DNA of 58,422 nucleotides from Sporocytophaga sp. (GCF_017745095.1 NZ_JAGHZZ010000029.1:1-58422); one strand, 5' to 3'; shown: positions 25,561 to 34,884, counted from the first letter of the stretch. Notes: a model not told the origin generated them from the letters alone. Made by a program: numbers and translations.

Positions 25561-25606
25561 CAAGACTATTTCTGGAATATTTTGTTACTGTTGCTTAAAC
25601 TGTTGC
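25561..25606. repeat. Hairpin element, left arm missing, copy 2
   Basis: It matches 24778-24824 (CAAGACTATTTCTGGAATAT, then TTTTGTTACTGTTGCTTAAA and CTGTTGCT) with two changes. The left arm is absent, and REP copy 7 stands immediately before it. Confidence 0.75.
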
Positions 25607-25636
25607 TCTCTTTTCCATTATTAGTTCTCTTTTATA

Positions 25637-25674
25637 TAGCAGGGAAAACTATTTTTTTACTTGTCTCATCACCA
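25637..25674. repeat. Dispersed repeat, copy B
   Basis: It matches positions 1-38 (36 of 38 bases by eye). It is followed by a partial REP core (GGCCGGGGAGG). The rest of the gap up to 25909 is AT-rich leader DNA of the helicase gene. Confidence 0.65.
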
Positions 25675-25909
25675 GGCCGGGGAGGTGGACAAGCATTACA
25701 CCTTAAAAAAATCCTGTTATCATTATAATCCATCACGTGGTTATAATATTTAACTATTTGATTAACAATGATATTTTTTTAATGCTTAATCCCGATTAAA
25801 ATTTATCTGTTTTTCAGGAGTTTATTTCACCCTTATTTTGTTTTGAAAGGTAAGGTTTCTTTTCTCATTAAAATAAGGTAACTTTTACCATAAACGATCG
25901 GAAAAACTA

Positions 25910-28900
25910 ATGCTATCGGACAAATTTCATCCTGCTGTTGCTTCCTGGTTTACCCAAACCTTTAGTCAGCCTACCAATGTGCAGACTCAGGCCTGGAATG
26001 AAATTAAAAAAGGAAAATCGGTATTAATTGCAGCACCAACAGGATCTGGTAAAACATTGGCTTCTTTTATGTCTGCTATTGATGATCTTGTAAAGCAAGG
26101 ATGCAATGGTGAACTGGAGGATGCAACCCAAGTCATCTATATTTCGCCTCTTAAAGCCCTCAGCAATGATATAGAAAGAAACCTCCAATTGCCATTAAAG
26201 GGAATATCAGAAGAACTTGTCAAATCGGGTTGTCCGGATGTAAAGATCAGAGTTGGAGTGAGGACTGGCGATACAACTAGTGTTGAGCGAAGTTCCATGA
26301 TACGGAAACCTCCTCATATCATTGTAACTACACCTGAATCTCTTTATTTATTGCTTACAAGCGTCAATGGAAGAAAGATTCTTTCAACCGTAAAATCAGT
26401 CATTGTAGATGAGATACACAGTATTGTAGGCAGTAAAAGAGGAAGCCATTTGTCTTTGTCTCTTGAACGACTTCAGCATCTTACAGGAAACAAATTGATA
26501 AGAATAGGTATTTCAGCTACTCAGAAACCAATAGAAAAAGTAGCTGATTTTTTGATGGGGAATGCCCGAAAGAGACCATGTAAGATCATCGATACAGGGC
26601 ATAAAAGGGCAATGGATCTTACCATTGAAGTTCCAGGTTCTCCTCTTACATCAGTAATGTCCCATGAAGTCTGGGGAGAAATCTATAACAGATTAGAAGC
26701 ATTAATTCTTGAACATAAGACGACGCTTATTTTTGTCAATACAAGAAGGCTTGCAGAACGACTGGCTCTGCATTTAACTGAACGACTTGGTCCTTCTGCT
26801 GTAACTGCGCATCATGGTAGTATGTCAAAGGAACAAAGGTTTGATGCAGAGCAGAGATTAAAATCAGGAAGTTTAAAAGCTTTGGTGGCCACATCCTCTC
26901 TGGAGTTAGGAATTGATATTGGTTTCGTAGATCTTGTTTGTCAGATAAGTTCTCCAAGGTCCATTGCCGCTTTTCTTCAAAGAGTGGGACGCTCAGGTCA
27001 CTCCGTGGAAGGTAGGCCGAAAGGCATGTTGTTTCCTCTGACAAGAGATGAGTTGCTGGAATGTACTGCTATTTTCGATTCTGTCAGAAGAGGTGAACTG
27101 GATGCTATCGTGATGCCTGAAAAGCCTATTGATATCCTCGCCCAACAGGTTGTTGCAGAAGTAGCTTCGGAAGAGCAGGATGAGGATGCTCTTTTTGAAA
27201 TGCTTCGAAATGCTTATCCATTCAGGGACCTTTCAAGAAAAGAGTTTGATGAAATCATCAACATGCTTTCAGACGGTTTTACAACCAGAAGAGGTAAAAG
27301 AGGTGCTTATATTTTTCATGATGTAGTTCATAAGAAACTCAGAGCTAGAAAAGGCGCAAGATTGACAGCCATCGTAAACGGCGGAGCAATCCCGGATAAT
27401 TTTGACTTTGATGTTATAAAGGAACCGGAGAATATTTTTGTAGGAACATTAAATGAGGATTTCGCGATTGAAAGTTTACCCGGAGATATTTTTCAGCTGG
27501 GTAATGCTTCCTATAGAATTACAAGGATAGAAAATAGTAAAGTAAAAGTTGAAGATGCAGCGGGTCAGCCTCCTTCATTGCCATTCTGGCTGGGCGAAGG
27601 CCCTGGGAGAACAACAGAATTGTCAGATGCCGTATCAAGAGTTCGAGAGACAGTATCTGATCTTATTGGTGAAGTGGATGAATTTTCATTAAAGGATGAT
27701 AACAACAATTCCTGGAAAACCAAAGGAATTGAATGGCTGGTAAATGAAGTGGGACTTTGCGAAGCAGGAGCAGACCAGCTGGTGACTTATCTCGCACTAT
27801 CAAAGGTAGCTTTAGGAACAGTGCCTACTCAGAAAAGACTGGTATTAGAACGCTTTTTTGATGAAGCAGGTGATATGCATCTCATTGTACATTCTCCTTT
27901 TGGGAATAGAGTAAACAGAGGTTGGGGATTGTCTTTAAGAAAAAGATTTTGCAAGAAGTTTAATTTCGAGTTACAGGCCGCAGCAACAGAAGATGCTATA
28001 ATCCTTTCGTTGGGCTCTACTCACAGCTTTCCACTGGAGGAAGTTTTTAATTATCTGAAAGAACAATCTGTTGAAGAAATATTAGTTCAGGCCTTGCTTG
28101 ATTCTCCGATCTTTGAGATCAGATGGAGGTGGAATGCCAGTGTAGCGCTTGCAGTTTTACGAAGAAGAGGCGGACAAAAGATGCCTCCTCAGCTGCAGCG
28201 CATGCAGTCAGAGGACCTTGTTGCGCTGGTATTTCCGGATCAGTTGGCTTGCTTTGAAAATATACAGGGCGAAAGAGAAGTACCTGATCATCCTTTGGTA
28301 AATCAGACCATCCATGATTGTCTTACAGAAGCAATGGATATTGATTTATTGAAGGATGTATTGAAGAGAATAGAGAAAAGAGAAGTTGAGCTTGTAGCTA
28401 AAGACCTTCGGGAGCCATCTCCGCTTGCTCAGGAAATACTCACCGCCAGGCCTTATGCATTTCTGGATGATGCTCCACTTGAGGAAAGAAGAACCAGAGC
28501 AGTATTGAGCAGGAGATGGCTGGATGCTTCAGAAGCTGAAGATCTTGGCAGACTGGATGCTGCTGCGATTGAACTTGTAAAGTCAGAAGCCTGGCCTGTA
28601 GCCTCATCACCGGATGAATTGCAGGATGCATTAAGCATGCTTGGATACATCACTGAAGAAGAAATGAAAAGGGGGGATGGAAGATTTCCATGGGATGAGT
28701 TCTTCCAGGTCCTTACCAAAGAGCAGCGTGCAGGCATATTTAAAACTTCCAATGGTAATAAGCTCTGGATTTCAATTGATCGGATTCCGCAATTTGAATC
28801 GATTTATAAGAACTTCAAATTAACCCCTTCTTTGCCTGTTCCTGAAAGGCTCAGGGAAAAGAAGTGGACGAAAGAAGATGCACTAAAGGAAATAGTCAGA

Positions 28901-30250
28901 GGAAGGCTTGAAGGTCTGGGACCAGTGACGGAAGAGGAACTGGCTAGTGAAATGGACATTTCCCAAAGTGACATCAACTATGCAATGCTCACATTAGAGC
29001 AAGAGGGATTTGTATTCCGGGGAAAATTTAATCCTGCAGCCACAACAATTGAATGGTGCGAAAGAAGGCTTTTGTCAAGGATACATCGGTATACGCTCCA
29101 AAAGCTCAGGAAAGAAATTGAAGCTGTTTCTCCTGCAGATTTTATGAGGTACCTTATTGAATGGCAAGGCTTGTCTTCAGAGCAGGCAGAGGGGCCACTA
29201 GCGGTAGAAGCTGTTCTTTCAAAGCTGGAAGGATTTGAAGCTTCATCTGCAGCATGGGAATCGGAGATACTTCCATCAAGAGTTGCAAATTATAATCATA
29301 CATGGCTGGACTTTTGCTGTATGAGCGGGAAATATGTCTGGGGAAGAATAGGTAAGACAGATGGTTCTGTTAAGAAACTTAACTCACCGATCAAGACCAC
29401 TCCGGTCATGCTGGTTTCAAGAAAAAATGCTGAAGTATGGAAATATGATGCCGGCAATAACAATGCTCCAGAGCTTTCTGCAAAGGCTATACAGGTAGTA
29501 AACTTTCTTAAAGAACGAGGAGCTTCTTTCTTTGAAGATATTGCCATAGGAACAAGATTATTCGATTCCCAGACAGAGGAAGCGATTGCAGAGCTTGTCT
29601 CGGCAGGTATTGTTAGTTCAGATAGCTTTACCGGACTTCGTGCTTTATTGGTTCCATCAAAATACAAATTGGAATCCTCTACACGAAGGACAGTACCATT
29701 TACCATGAGTGATTCAGGAAGATGGAGTCTTATCAGGAACGAATTCCATGAAGAACCTTCCAAGGATAGATTTCTCGCAATGACCGCCAATGTATTATTG
29801 AAACGTTATGGTGTTGTATTTAGGAAGCTTGCAGAACAAGAATCAATAATGCCACCGTGGAGGGACTTAGTCAGAACTTTCAGGAAAATGGAAGCCCGTG
29901 GCGAAATCAGAGGAGGACGGTTTGTGGATGGCGTTTGGGGAGAGCAGTTTGCTTTGCCGGAAGCTGTCACCATGTTAAGAGATGCCCGTAAAAAAGAATT
30001 AAATAGATCATTGGTTGTCGTTTCTGCCGTAGATCCATTAAACCTGACGGGCGTATTGCTTCCTGGAAAAAGAGTTACGGGATACTTTGGAAACAGAATA
30101 TTATTGAAAGATGGCGTACCTGTGGCAGTGCTGGAAGGCGGGGAAGTGAAGTTTTTACAGGAGTTTGAAAAAATGGAAAAATGGGAGCTCCAAAACCAGC
30201 TTATCCGTAAGAATATTGCTCCTGAATTACGAACTTATCTTGGAGTATAA
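25910..30250 (+). CDS. lhr: Lhr-type DEAD/DEAH-box ATP-dependent helicase
   Basis: The 1446-residue protein has the Lhr (large helicase-related) layout. RecA1 carries the Q-region QTQAWNEI, Walker A AAPTGSGKT (41-49), TTPESLYLLL and Walker B DEIH (Asp167-His170). RecA2 carries TLIFVNTRRLAERLA, HHGSMSKEQR, ATSSLELGIDIG and QRVGRSGHS. The winged-helix and beta-barrel Lhr core follows to about residue 870. A long C-terminal extension with repeated winged-helix-like segments completes the protein, the length of E. coli Lhr (about 1540). These enzymes are 3'-5' ATP-dependent translocases acting in DNA repair or RNA metabolism. It is monocistronic, preceded by repeat DNA and followed by an AraC remnant. 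The symbol is by family only. Confidence 0.92.
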   Translation: MLSDKFHPAVASWFTQTFSQPTNVQTQAWNEIKKGKSVLIAAPTGSGKTLASFMSAIDDLVKQGCNGELEDATQVIYISPLKALSNDIERNLQLPLKGISEELVKSGCPDVKIRVGVRTGDTTSVERSSMIRKPPHIIVTTPESLYLLLTSVNGRKILSTVKSVIVDEIHSIVGSKRGSHLSLSLERLQHLTGNKLIRIGISATQKPIEKVADFLMGNARKRPCKIIDTGHKRAMDLTIEVPGSPLTSVMSHEVWGEIYNRLEALILEHKTTLIFVNTRRLAERLALHLTERLGPSAVTAHHGSMSKEQRFDAEQRLKSGSLKALVATSSLELGIDIGFVDLVCQISSPRSIAAFLQRVGRSGHSVEGRPKGMLFPLTRDELLECTAIFDSVRRGELDAIVMPEKPIDILAQQVVAEVASEEQDEDALFEMLRNAYPFRDLSRKEFDEIINMLSDGFTTRRGKRGAYIFHDVVHKKLRARKGARLTAIVNGGAIPDNFDFDVIKEPENIFVGTLNEDFAIESLPGDIFQLGNASYRITRIENSKVKVEDAAGQPPSLPFWLGEGPGRTTELSDAVSRVRETVSDLIGEVDEFSLKDDNNNSWKTKGIEWLVNEVGLCEAGADQLVTYLALSKVALGTVPTQKRLVLERFFDEAGDMHLIVHSPFGNRVNRGWGLSLRKRFCKKFNFELQAAATEDAIILSLGSTHSFPLEEVFNYLKEQSVEEILVQALLDSPIFEIRWRWNASVALAVLRRRGGQKMPPQLQRMQSEDLVALVFPDQLACFENIQGEREVPDHPLVNQTIHDCLTEAMDIDLLKDVLKRIEKREVELVAKDLREPSPLAQEILTARPYAFLDDAPLEERRTRAVLSRRWLDASEAEDLGRLDAAAIELVKSEAWPVASSPDELQDALSMLGYITEEEMKRGDGRFPWDEFFQVLTKEQRAGIFKTSNGNKLWISIDRIPQFESIYKNFKLTPSLPVPERLREKKWTKEDALKEIVRGRLEGLGPVTEEELASEMDISQSDINYAMLTLEQEGFVFRGKFNPAATTIEWCERRLLSRIHRYTLQKLRKEIEAVSPADFMRYLIEWQGLSSEQAEGPLAVEAVLSKLEGFEASSAAWESEILPSRVANYNHTWLDFCCMSGKYVWGRIGKTDGSVKKLNSPIKTTPVMLVSRKNAEVWKYDAGNNNAPELSAKAIQVVNFLKERGASFFEDIAIGTRLFDSQTEEAIAELVSAGIVSSDSFTGLRALLVPSKYKLESSTRRTVPFTMSDSGRWSLIRNEFHEEPSKDRFLAMTANVLLKRYGVVFRKLAEQESIMPPWRDLVRTFRKMEARGEIRGGRFVDGVWGEQFALPEAVTMLRDARKKELNRSLVVVSAVDPLNLTGVLLPGKRVTGYFGNRILLKDGVPVAVLEGGEVKFLQEFEKMEKWELQNQLIRKNIAPELRTYLGV

Positions 30251-30319
30251 TTTACGGATATGAGTTAGTTATGTGAGTGCCTTTGCAGAGGGACAGCCGT
30301 GGGTTTGAATCACAATTGA

Positions 30320-30708
30320 TTGAGGAGCGATCAATATCCTGCGGCTGATCAATCCCAGCATAGATAGCGTCCTTGCCAACTTCGATGTTCCGGGCAAGAT
30401 CGATCTGATCGATTTTATGCAGCGCAATTATATGTTTAACATGCCGCTCGAGACTGGGCTACTTAACCGGTTGAAGCCTGTCTACCTTTAACAGAGACTT
30501 TAAAAAACTGATTAGTACCACGCCTCAAAAGTGGCTAACGGATAAAAGACTGGAACTGGCTTACTATCACCTGGTCGAAAAAAAGAAAAAACCGACTGAG
30601 ATTTACCTCGAAGTCGGTTTTGAAGACCCCTCCCATTTTTCCTTTATTTTCAAAAAGAAATATGGGGTCTCTCCCAATCAACTTTCGCCAAATAGATTTA
30701 AAACCTGA
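30320..30708 (+). pseudogene. AraC-family regulator remnant (C-terminal DNA-binding part)
   Basis: On the plus strand LRLINPSIDSVLANFDVPGK, then DLIDFMQRNYMFNMPLE, leads into RLGYLTG-stop-SLSTFNRDF, PQKWLTDKRLELAYYHL and EVGFEDPSHFSFIFKKKYG, ending near 30708. This is the double helix-turn-helix of AraC/XylS regulators. Two lesions are visible: loss of two bases after MPLE, and TGA in place of an Arg codon in the usual YLTGRSLSTF motif. The N-terminal ligand domain is absent. The remnant sits at the left edge of a block that is visibly GC-richer than the rest, so it is probably a decayed part of an acquired segment. The rest of the gap 30251-30711 holds nothing else. Confidence 0.8.
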
Positions 30709-30711
30709 TCA

Positions 30712-31035
30712 TCAGTTCGTTATTTTTAAAGACCGAATCAGGCCATCAGCAAATGCGAAATGGAAATTGAGTAGTATCGGACTGCCCTCAAATGTTCCTG
30801 AAATCTTAGCACTGAGCTTACCCGTATCGTCAGTTGTCGAATACTCAACAGGCTCCATAACGGTATTGTACTTTTCGTTTGTTTCTTCTTTCCAGGCTTT
30901 GATCTCATCTCTTCCCCGATGGTTCTTGCCTTCATCAAACACAACAGCATCTGGCGTAAAACAGGCTACATAGGCGGCACTTTCACCGGCATTTTGTGCC
31001 TTTACGAAGGCTGTAATAAGATTTGGTAAATTCAT
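30712..31035 (-). CDS. SnoaL-like / NTF2-fold protein
   Basis: The 107-residue protein has the NTF2-like cone fold pattern: an N-terminal helix (LPNLITAFVKAQNAGESAAY), then CFTPDAVVFDEGKNHRGRDE and IKAWKEET, then beta strands ending ILLNFHFAFADGLIRSLKI. Such SnoaL-like small proteins are often polyketide cyclase-, isomerase- or ester-hydrolase-like, but the substrate is not readable. It lies 21 bases downstream of the SDR gene on the same strand and is probably co-transcribed with it. The two often occur together next to an HxlR or AraC regulator, as here. Its stop overlaps the end of the AraC remnant region by a few bases. Confidence 0.82.
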   Translation of the reverse strand: MNLPNLITAFVKAQNAGESAAYVACFTPDAVVFDEGKNHRGRDEIKAWKEETNEKYNTVMEPVEYSTTDDTGKLSAKISGTFEGSPILLNFHFAFADGLIRSLKITN

Positions 31036-31056
31036 GGTTTTAGTATTTTGTTATCA

Positions 31057-31848
31057 TTAAATAGTTGGGATGGTTCCCCCATCGATTACATATTCGGTTC
31101 CTGTTAAATATCCTGCCCTTGGCGAAACTAAAAATCCTACAAGTTCTGCAACCTCTTCCGGTTGAGCTGGCCTGCCGAATGGTATGCCGCCTAAGGCATC
31201 CATTACGCTTTGAGTTGCCTGCTCAATCGTACCATTAGCGCTGACAGCAATTCTTTCCATCATCCGGATTGCAGAAGTGGTCATGATCCATCCGGGCGAA
31301 ACGGTAAGCACACGGACACCTTTTGGTGAAACCTCGTTGGACAGGCTTTTGCTGTAATTGATCAACCCTGCTTTTGCCGCGGCATAAGGCAAGGTAGAAT
31401 CGTATAGGGGAAGTTTACCCTGTATACTGGCGATGTGAATAATGACCCCATTTCCCCTGTCGATCATTTGCGGCAGGAAGCCTCTGTCCAAGCGGACCGG
31501 CGCCAGCAAGTTCGCATTGAGGGTAGCAATCCATTGTTCATCAGTCAATACTGCAAAACCACCCCCCGGAGTTTCTGAACTGCCCATGTTGTTGACCAGA
31601 ATATCCAGCCTTCCAAATTTCTGCAAAATCTCCTCTACCACTTTTTGAATCCCGCCCGGCGTACTGAGGTCTGCAGCAATAAAATATAGCTGATCGTTTT
31701 GTTCTTCAGGCTTGTTTCTCGCACTGACTGCAACCGTTGCTCCTGCACTAAGCAAACGTTCTGCTATGGCTTTGCCAGCTCCCTTAGTGCCACCAGTTAC
31801 TAATGCTATTTTCCCTGACAACTCGTTATCCAAATTAAACGTTTTCAT
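31057..31848 (-). CDS. SDR-family NAD(P)-dependent oxidoreductase
   Basis: The 263-residue protein is a classical short-chain dehydrogenase/reductase. The nucleotide-binding motif is TGGTKGAG with adjacent GKAIA (18-28), the NNMG motif is at about 86-89, the catalytic Ser is Ser141 (IHIASIQG), and the YxxxK pair is Tyr155 and Lys159 (PYAAAKAG). The C-terminus has the common GYLTGTEYVIDGG. The substrate is unknown; its C-terminal region resembles the fabG/gluconate dehydrogenase-like branch. It is divergent from an HxlR-type regulator 127 bases away, which probably controls it together with the SnoaL-like gene. Visible GC-richness separates this block from its neighbours. Confidence 0.92.
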   Translation of the reverse strand: MKTFNLDNELSGKIALVTGGTKGAGKAIAERLLSAGATVAVSARNKPEEQNDQLYFIAADLSTPGGIQKVVEEILQKFGRLDILVNNMGSSETPGGGFAVLTDEQWIATLNANLLAPVRLDRGFLPQMIDRGNGVIIHIASIQGKLPLYDSTLPYAAAKAGLINYSKSLSNEVSPKGVRVLTVSPGWIMTTSAIRMMERIAVSANGTIEQATQSVMDALGGIPFGRPAQPEEVAELVGFLVSPRAGYLTGTEYVIDGGTIPTI

Positions 31849-31975
31849 AATAAATCATTTGTTTAGGGCAAATTTCAGATATACAGACAGCCCTTGCAAG
31901 TGCGGAAAAGCGAATCAGATAGGGATAAATTTATCCCATATTTGCCATTTTGTTCTATAACCATAAATTTGCGCT

Positions 31976-32365
31976 ATGTACGAAAGGAAAATACCAGTAA
32001 ACCTGAATTGTGGATTGGATTTAATTGGCGAAGTACTCTATGGCAAATGGAAAATCCGTTTATTATGGTTTATCAATGAAGGATTTCAGCGCCCAAGCGA
32101 ACTGCAGCGCAAAATTCCGGATGCATCAAGAAGGATCCTCAATATGCAGTTGAATGAACTGGAAGCCCATGAGCTGATTACCAAAGTTATTTATCCCGTA
32201 TTGCCACCAAAGGTTGAGTACAGCCTGACCGAGTTTGGCAAGACCCTGATTCCGATCATTGGTGCCTTGGGCAAATGGGGCGATGACCATGAAGAGCACC
32301 TTAAGGAGGTCATTACCAAAAGAATAAATGCCATTTCTGCGGGAAAAAATTCAACCATTCACTAA
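31976..32365 (+). CDS. HxlR-family transcriptional regulator
   Basis: The 129-residue winged-helix protein matches HxlR/MarR-like regulators. It has an N-terminal Cys (Cys12, in NCGLDLIGEVLYGKWKIRLL, with the typical WKIRLLW segment), the recognition region RPSELQRKIPDASRRILNMQ and the wing VEYSLTEFGKTLIPII. HxlR proteins with a lone N-terminal Cys often sense redox or electrophilic compounds. It is divergent from the SDR/SnoaL genes, and regulation of that unit through the shared 127-base gap is probable. An upstream in-frame or overlapping frame at 31894 is a different frame and not real. Confidence 0.92.
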   Translation: MYERKIPVNLNCGLDLIGEVLYGKWKIRLLWFINEGFQRPSELQRKIPDASRRILNMQLNELEAHELITKVIYPVLPPKVEYSLTEFGKTLIPIIGALGKWGDDHEEHLKEVITKRINAISAGKNSTIH

Positions 32366-32902
32366 GAAAGTTTAAATTTCTTTATCGCTCACATCGTTTT
32401 AGCGTCTAGGAAAGGCTTTCGTTTTTTTGCTATTGAAAGCCAAAGAATATGCGAGGTCTTAGTGAGACGCCGAGATAAGAATAGTAAAAATCGTCATCCG
32501 ATAGCTATCATTCGCCGAAAAATTCTGCTAGAAATTTCCAATACAGTTCTTTCGCTCACCGGTAAATCTGCCCGCGAGGTTCGGCTTCCCGGATGATATG
32601 AAACTGCGTTCCTGTATGACCCTGTTCTCAGTGACAAAAGATGCCGATTCGGTATTTAAACCGGTTTTGGACAAATATCCAATATAGAACGGGAATCACC
32701 TTAAAACCTGCCATTTCGAGCGCTATTTTGAGCACATCCAATATCGATTCGTCGGTGTCTTGCACCAATTATAGTTTCTGCCATATACTAATGACCTTTA
32801 AACAACAGCCTAAATTTTGGTAAACTATACATTTGGTATTCTGATTTAATAAATTTATTTGTTAGTTTTAGTTTTTGAACATCAAGAACCACCAGAAACT
32901 AA
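32366..32902. other. 537-base gap: right edge of the GC-richer block
   Basis: No intact gene is seen. A weak hairpin (GGCTTTC...GAAAGCC, 32414-32441) may end the HxlR transcript. Positions about 32450-32800 remain GC-richer, with many CG dinucleotides, and contain only short broken frames. After about 32810 the DNA becomes AT-rich again, which I take as the right boundary of the acquired block. Confidence 0.45.
32832..32861 (+). promoter_or_regulatory. Possible Bacteroidetes-type promoter (-33/-7)
   Basis: TTTG at 32832 and TTTATTTG at 32854-32861, 18 bases apart, approximate the Bacteroidetes TTG and TAnnTTTG boxes. One base of the -7 box deviates. It lies about 40 bases upstream of the MTHFR-like start codon. 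Confidence 0.3.
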
Positions 32903-33823
32903 ATGTTGACATACGGTATTACTCCTCCTAAAGCAAAAAATTCAGAAGAACGTATTCTGGAAATTGCAGAGAAGCAGGTAAGTAGGATTAAGGGCCTGGG
33001 AGCGGATGCGCTTATCATTTACGATATTCAGGATGAATCTGACAGGATTGCAGATAACAGACCCTATCCATTTTTACCTACGCTGGATCCTAAAGTTTAT
33101 GCAGATGTTTATCTTAAAGAATTAACCCTTCCTAAAATTCTTTTCAGGTCAGTAGGAAATTATTCACCGGAACTTCTGAAGACTGAGCTTACAGAGGCTT
33201 GTAACAATCAGAAGTATGTGTTTGTCGGGGCTTCTTCACAAAATCAAAAGGTGCAACTGACGCTGGAGGATGCCTATCAGCTATGTCAGAATGCTAATAG
33301 TGACATTCTTCTGGGTGGTATTATGATTCCTGAAAGACATCAAAAGAAAAATGATGAACATTATAGAGTAAAGAATAAGATCAGCAGTGGTTGTGAGTTT
33401 TTTATTTCTCAGGCTGTCTACCACAGCGAGGCATCAAAAAACTTTCTTTCAGATTATTACTATCTTTTTGAAACAACATCAGAAAAGATGAGACCGATTA
33501 TTTTCACACTGACTTTATGTGGTTCACCTAAAACTCTTGAGTTCCTTAAGTGGCTTGGAGTTTCGGTACCTAAGTGGGTTGAAAATGAATTACTGAATTC
33601 TAAAGATATTCTACAAAAATCATTTGATGTCAGTTATCAAATATTTAAAGAACTACATGAATTTGCAATGGATAAGAATATTCCTATAGGCTTTAATATT
33701 GAAAGTGTTTCTATTAATAAGGAAGAGATTGAAGCGTCTGTAGAGTTGTTTGAAAAGGTAAAAAATGAATACAGAACTGTACAGCCCAGACATAATATAC
33801 TCGCAGATACGGCAACGTTTTAA
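32903..33823 (+). CDS. Methylenetetrahydrofolate reductase-like TIM-barrel protein
   Basis: The 306-residue protein resembles the flavin-dependent MTHFR (MetF) barrel. It has an N-terminal YGITPPKA segment, KGLGADALIIYDIQDESDR, FVGASSQNQ, the family segment LLGGIMIPERH, and KISSGCEFFISQAVY followed by a helix, where MTHFR has its KxxAGAxFFxTQ motif. It lacks a close match to the usual N-terminal E-x-x-P start, and its ESVSINKEEI end is typical of the barrel. It is probably a divergent reductase or an MTHFR-like protein with another substrate. It stands alone with a promoter candidate before it and a strong terminator after it. Confidence 0.72.
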   Translation: MLTYGITPPKAKNSEERILEIAEKQVSRIKGLGADALIIYDIQDESDRIADNRPYPFLPTLDPKVYADVYLKELTLPKILFRSVGNYSPELLKTELTEACNNQKYVFVGASSQNQKVQLTLEDAYQLCQNANSDILLGGIMIPERHQKKNDEHYRVKNKISSGCEFFISQAVYHSEASKNFLSDYYYLFETTSEKMRPIIFTLTLCGSPKTLEFLKWLGVSVPKWVENELLNSKDILQKSFDVSYQIFKELHEFAMDKNIPIGFNIESVSINKEEIEASVELFEKVKNEYRTVQPRHNILADTATF

Positions 33824-33845
33824 AGATTTTAATTACTAAATTTTG

Positions 33846-33879
33846 AAACACCTGCCGAGTTCCGGCAGGTGTTTTTTTT
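33846..33879 (+). terminator. Rho-independent terminator after the MTHFR-like gene
   Basis: A perfect 12-bp stem (AAACACCTGCCG with CGGCAGGTGTTT) with a 5-base loop, followed by a run of eight T beginning within the stem. It lies 23 bases after the stop codon. Confidence 0.93.
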
Positions 33880-33964
33880 ATTAATAGGATTAGTGTTTTT
33901 AATTCCTGTCATTAAGGTATTGAATACGGCAATTTATATTACGTCCCATTATAATAGTTTTGTC

Positions 33965-34136
33965 ACTTTTCTCCTTGATGAGAAAAGTAACCAAAAGAAT
34001 CAAGGGCTGTGAGGAAATTTGCTAAAATTTCAGCTCGTTTCGCTAAAAATTTTGAAACTCGTCCTCCTGCGTCGGACTCAAACATCAAAATTTTTGGCCG
34101 CTTCACTCACTGAAATTTCTTAACGCAATTTCCTCA
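33965..34136. repeat. Nested inverted-repeat element
   Basis: Three nested or adjacent pairs are seen. A 9-bp hairpin ACTTTTCTC/GAGAAAAGT lies at 33965-33988. Outer arms at 34010-34033 and 34110-34136 are near-perfect (TGAGGAAATTTGC.. against GCAATTTCCTCA). Inner arms GCTAAAAATTTTGA and TCAAAATTTTTGGC lie at 34042-34055 and 34085-34098. No coding frame is sensible here. I recall similar DNA as a dispersed repeat in Bacteroidetes genomes; no other copy is in the window. Confidence 0.75.
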
Positions 34137-34251
34137 AGGCCCGGTCCGATAAGCAAAAGAGAACTAAAGCATTAATCCAATTTATTAAAGAGTTATTAAT
34201 GAAATGTTAGGCAGCATCTGATATGCTGCGATAAAGTTTAAATTTTTCAAT

Positions 34252-34884
34252 ATGCAAAAGACAGAAAAAACAACCCCGAGCAGATACGCTAATCAGCGTA
34301 TGCATTATTCAGAAGAAGTGATCTTCCCGATATTGGATGATGCATTGTTCTGCATTGTCAGCTATTCTTTAAACAATGAACCGTACTCCATTCCGACAGC
34401 CTTTGTAAGGGAGGGTTCAAAGCTTTACATTCACGGTTCTGTAGGAAGTCATTTTTTGAGACAACTGGCACCCGGGACTCCGGTTTGCATTTCAGTAATG
34501 CTAGCAGATTCATTGGTCGTGGCGAAGTCTGCATTTCACCATTCAGTGAATTACAGGTCTGTGATCATATTTTCCAAAAGTGAACTCATTGATGACTATG
34601 AACTTAAAGCTGATTTTTTTAAAAAACTGACAGAGAAAATGGTACCGGGAAGCTGGGGTTATCTTCGTCCTATGAAAGCAAGTGAAGTCAATAAAACAAT
34701 GCTTATTGCCTTTGAAATTAATGAAGCATCAGCAAAAGTAAGAAACGCTCCTCCAAGTGACGATGAAGAAGATAAGGACCTTCCTATTTGGTCTGGTCTT
34801 ATTCCGATTCCACCTAAGAGACTGGCGCCGATACCTGATGAGTCAAGTAAAAATATACCGTTACCAGACCATCTTAAACAATAA
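34252..34884 (+). CDS. Pyridoxamine 5'-phosphate oxidase-like flavin-binding protein
   Basis: The 210-residue protein matches the PNPOx-like split-barrel family of FMN-binding proteins (NimA/Pyr-ox-like branch). It has an N-terminal RMHYSEEVIFPILDDALFCI, then PYSIPTAFVREGSKLYIHGS, GSHFLRQLAPGTPVCISVML, HHSVNYRSVIIFSKSELI and SWGYLRPMKASEVNKTMLIA. The C-terminal tail (KDLPIWSGLIPI) is also typical. The enzymatic substrate cannot be told; family members bind FMN or heme and reduce small molecules. It stands alone and its ATG is preceded by the usual AT-rich leader. No terminator is evident after it. Confidence 0.85.
   Translation: MQKTEKTTPSRYANQRMHYSEEVIFPILDDALFCIVSYSLNNEPYSIPTAFVREGSKLYIHGSVGSHFLRQLAPGTPVCISVMLADSLVVAKSAFHHSVNYRSVIIFSKSELIDDYELKADFFKKLTEKMVPGSWGYLRPMKASEVNKTMLIAFEINEASAKVRNAPPSDDEEDKDLPIWSGLIPIPPKRLAPIPDESSKNIPLPDHLKQ

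Noticed and set aside
25519-25728. 69-codon plus-strand frame upstream of the helicase gene
   Set aside because: It lies entirely in REP-like, hairpin and dispersed repeat DNA; the peptide has no family features and is a by-product of the repeats.
29296-29790. 164-codon minus-strand frame inside the helicase gene
   Set aside because: Antisense shadow of a full-length, well-conserved Lhr frame; no own leader or motifs.
30620-30973. 117-codon plus-strand frame near the SnoaL-like gene
   Set aside because: Its first part covers the AraC remnant in another frame and the rest is antisense to the SnoaL-like gene.
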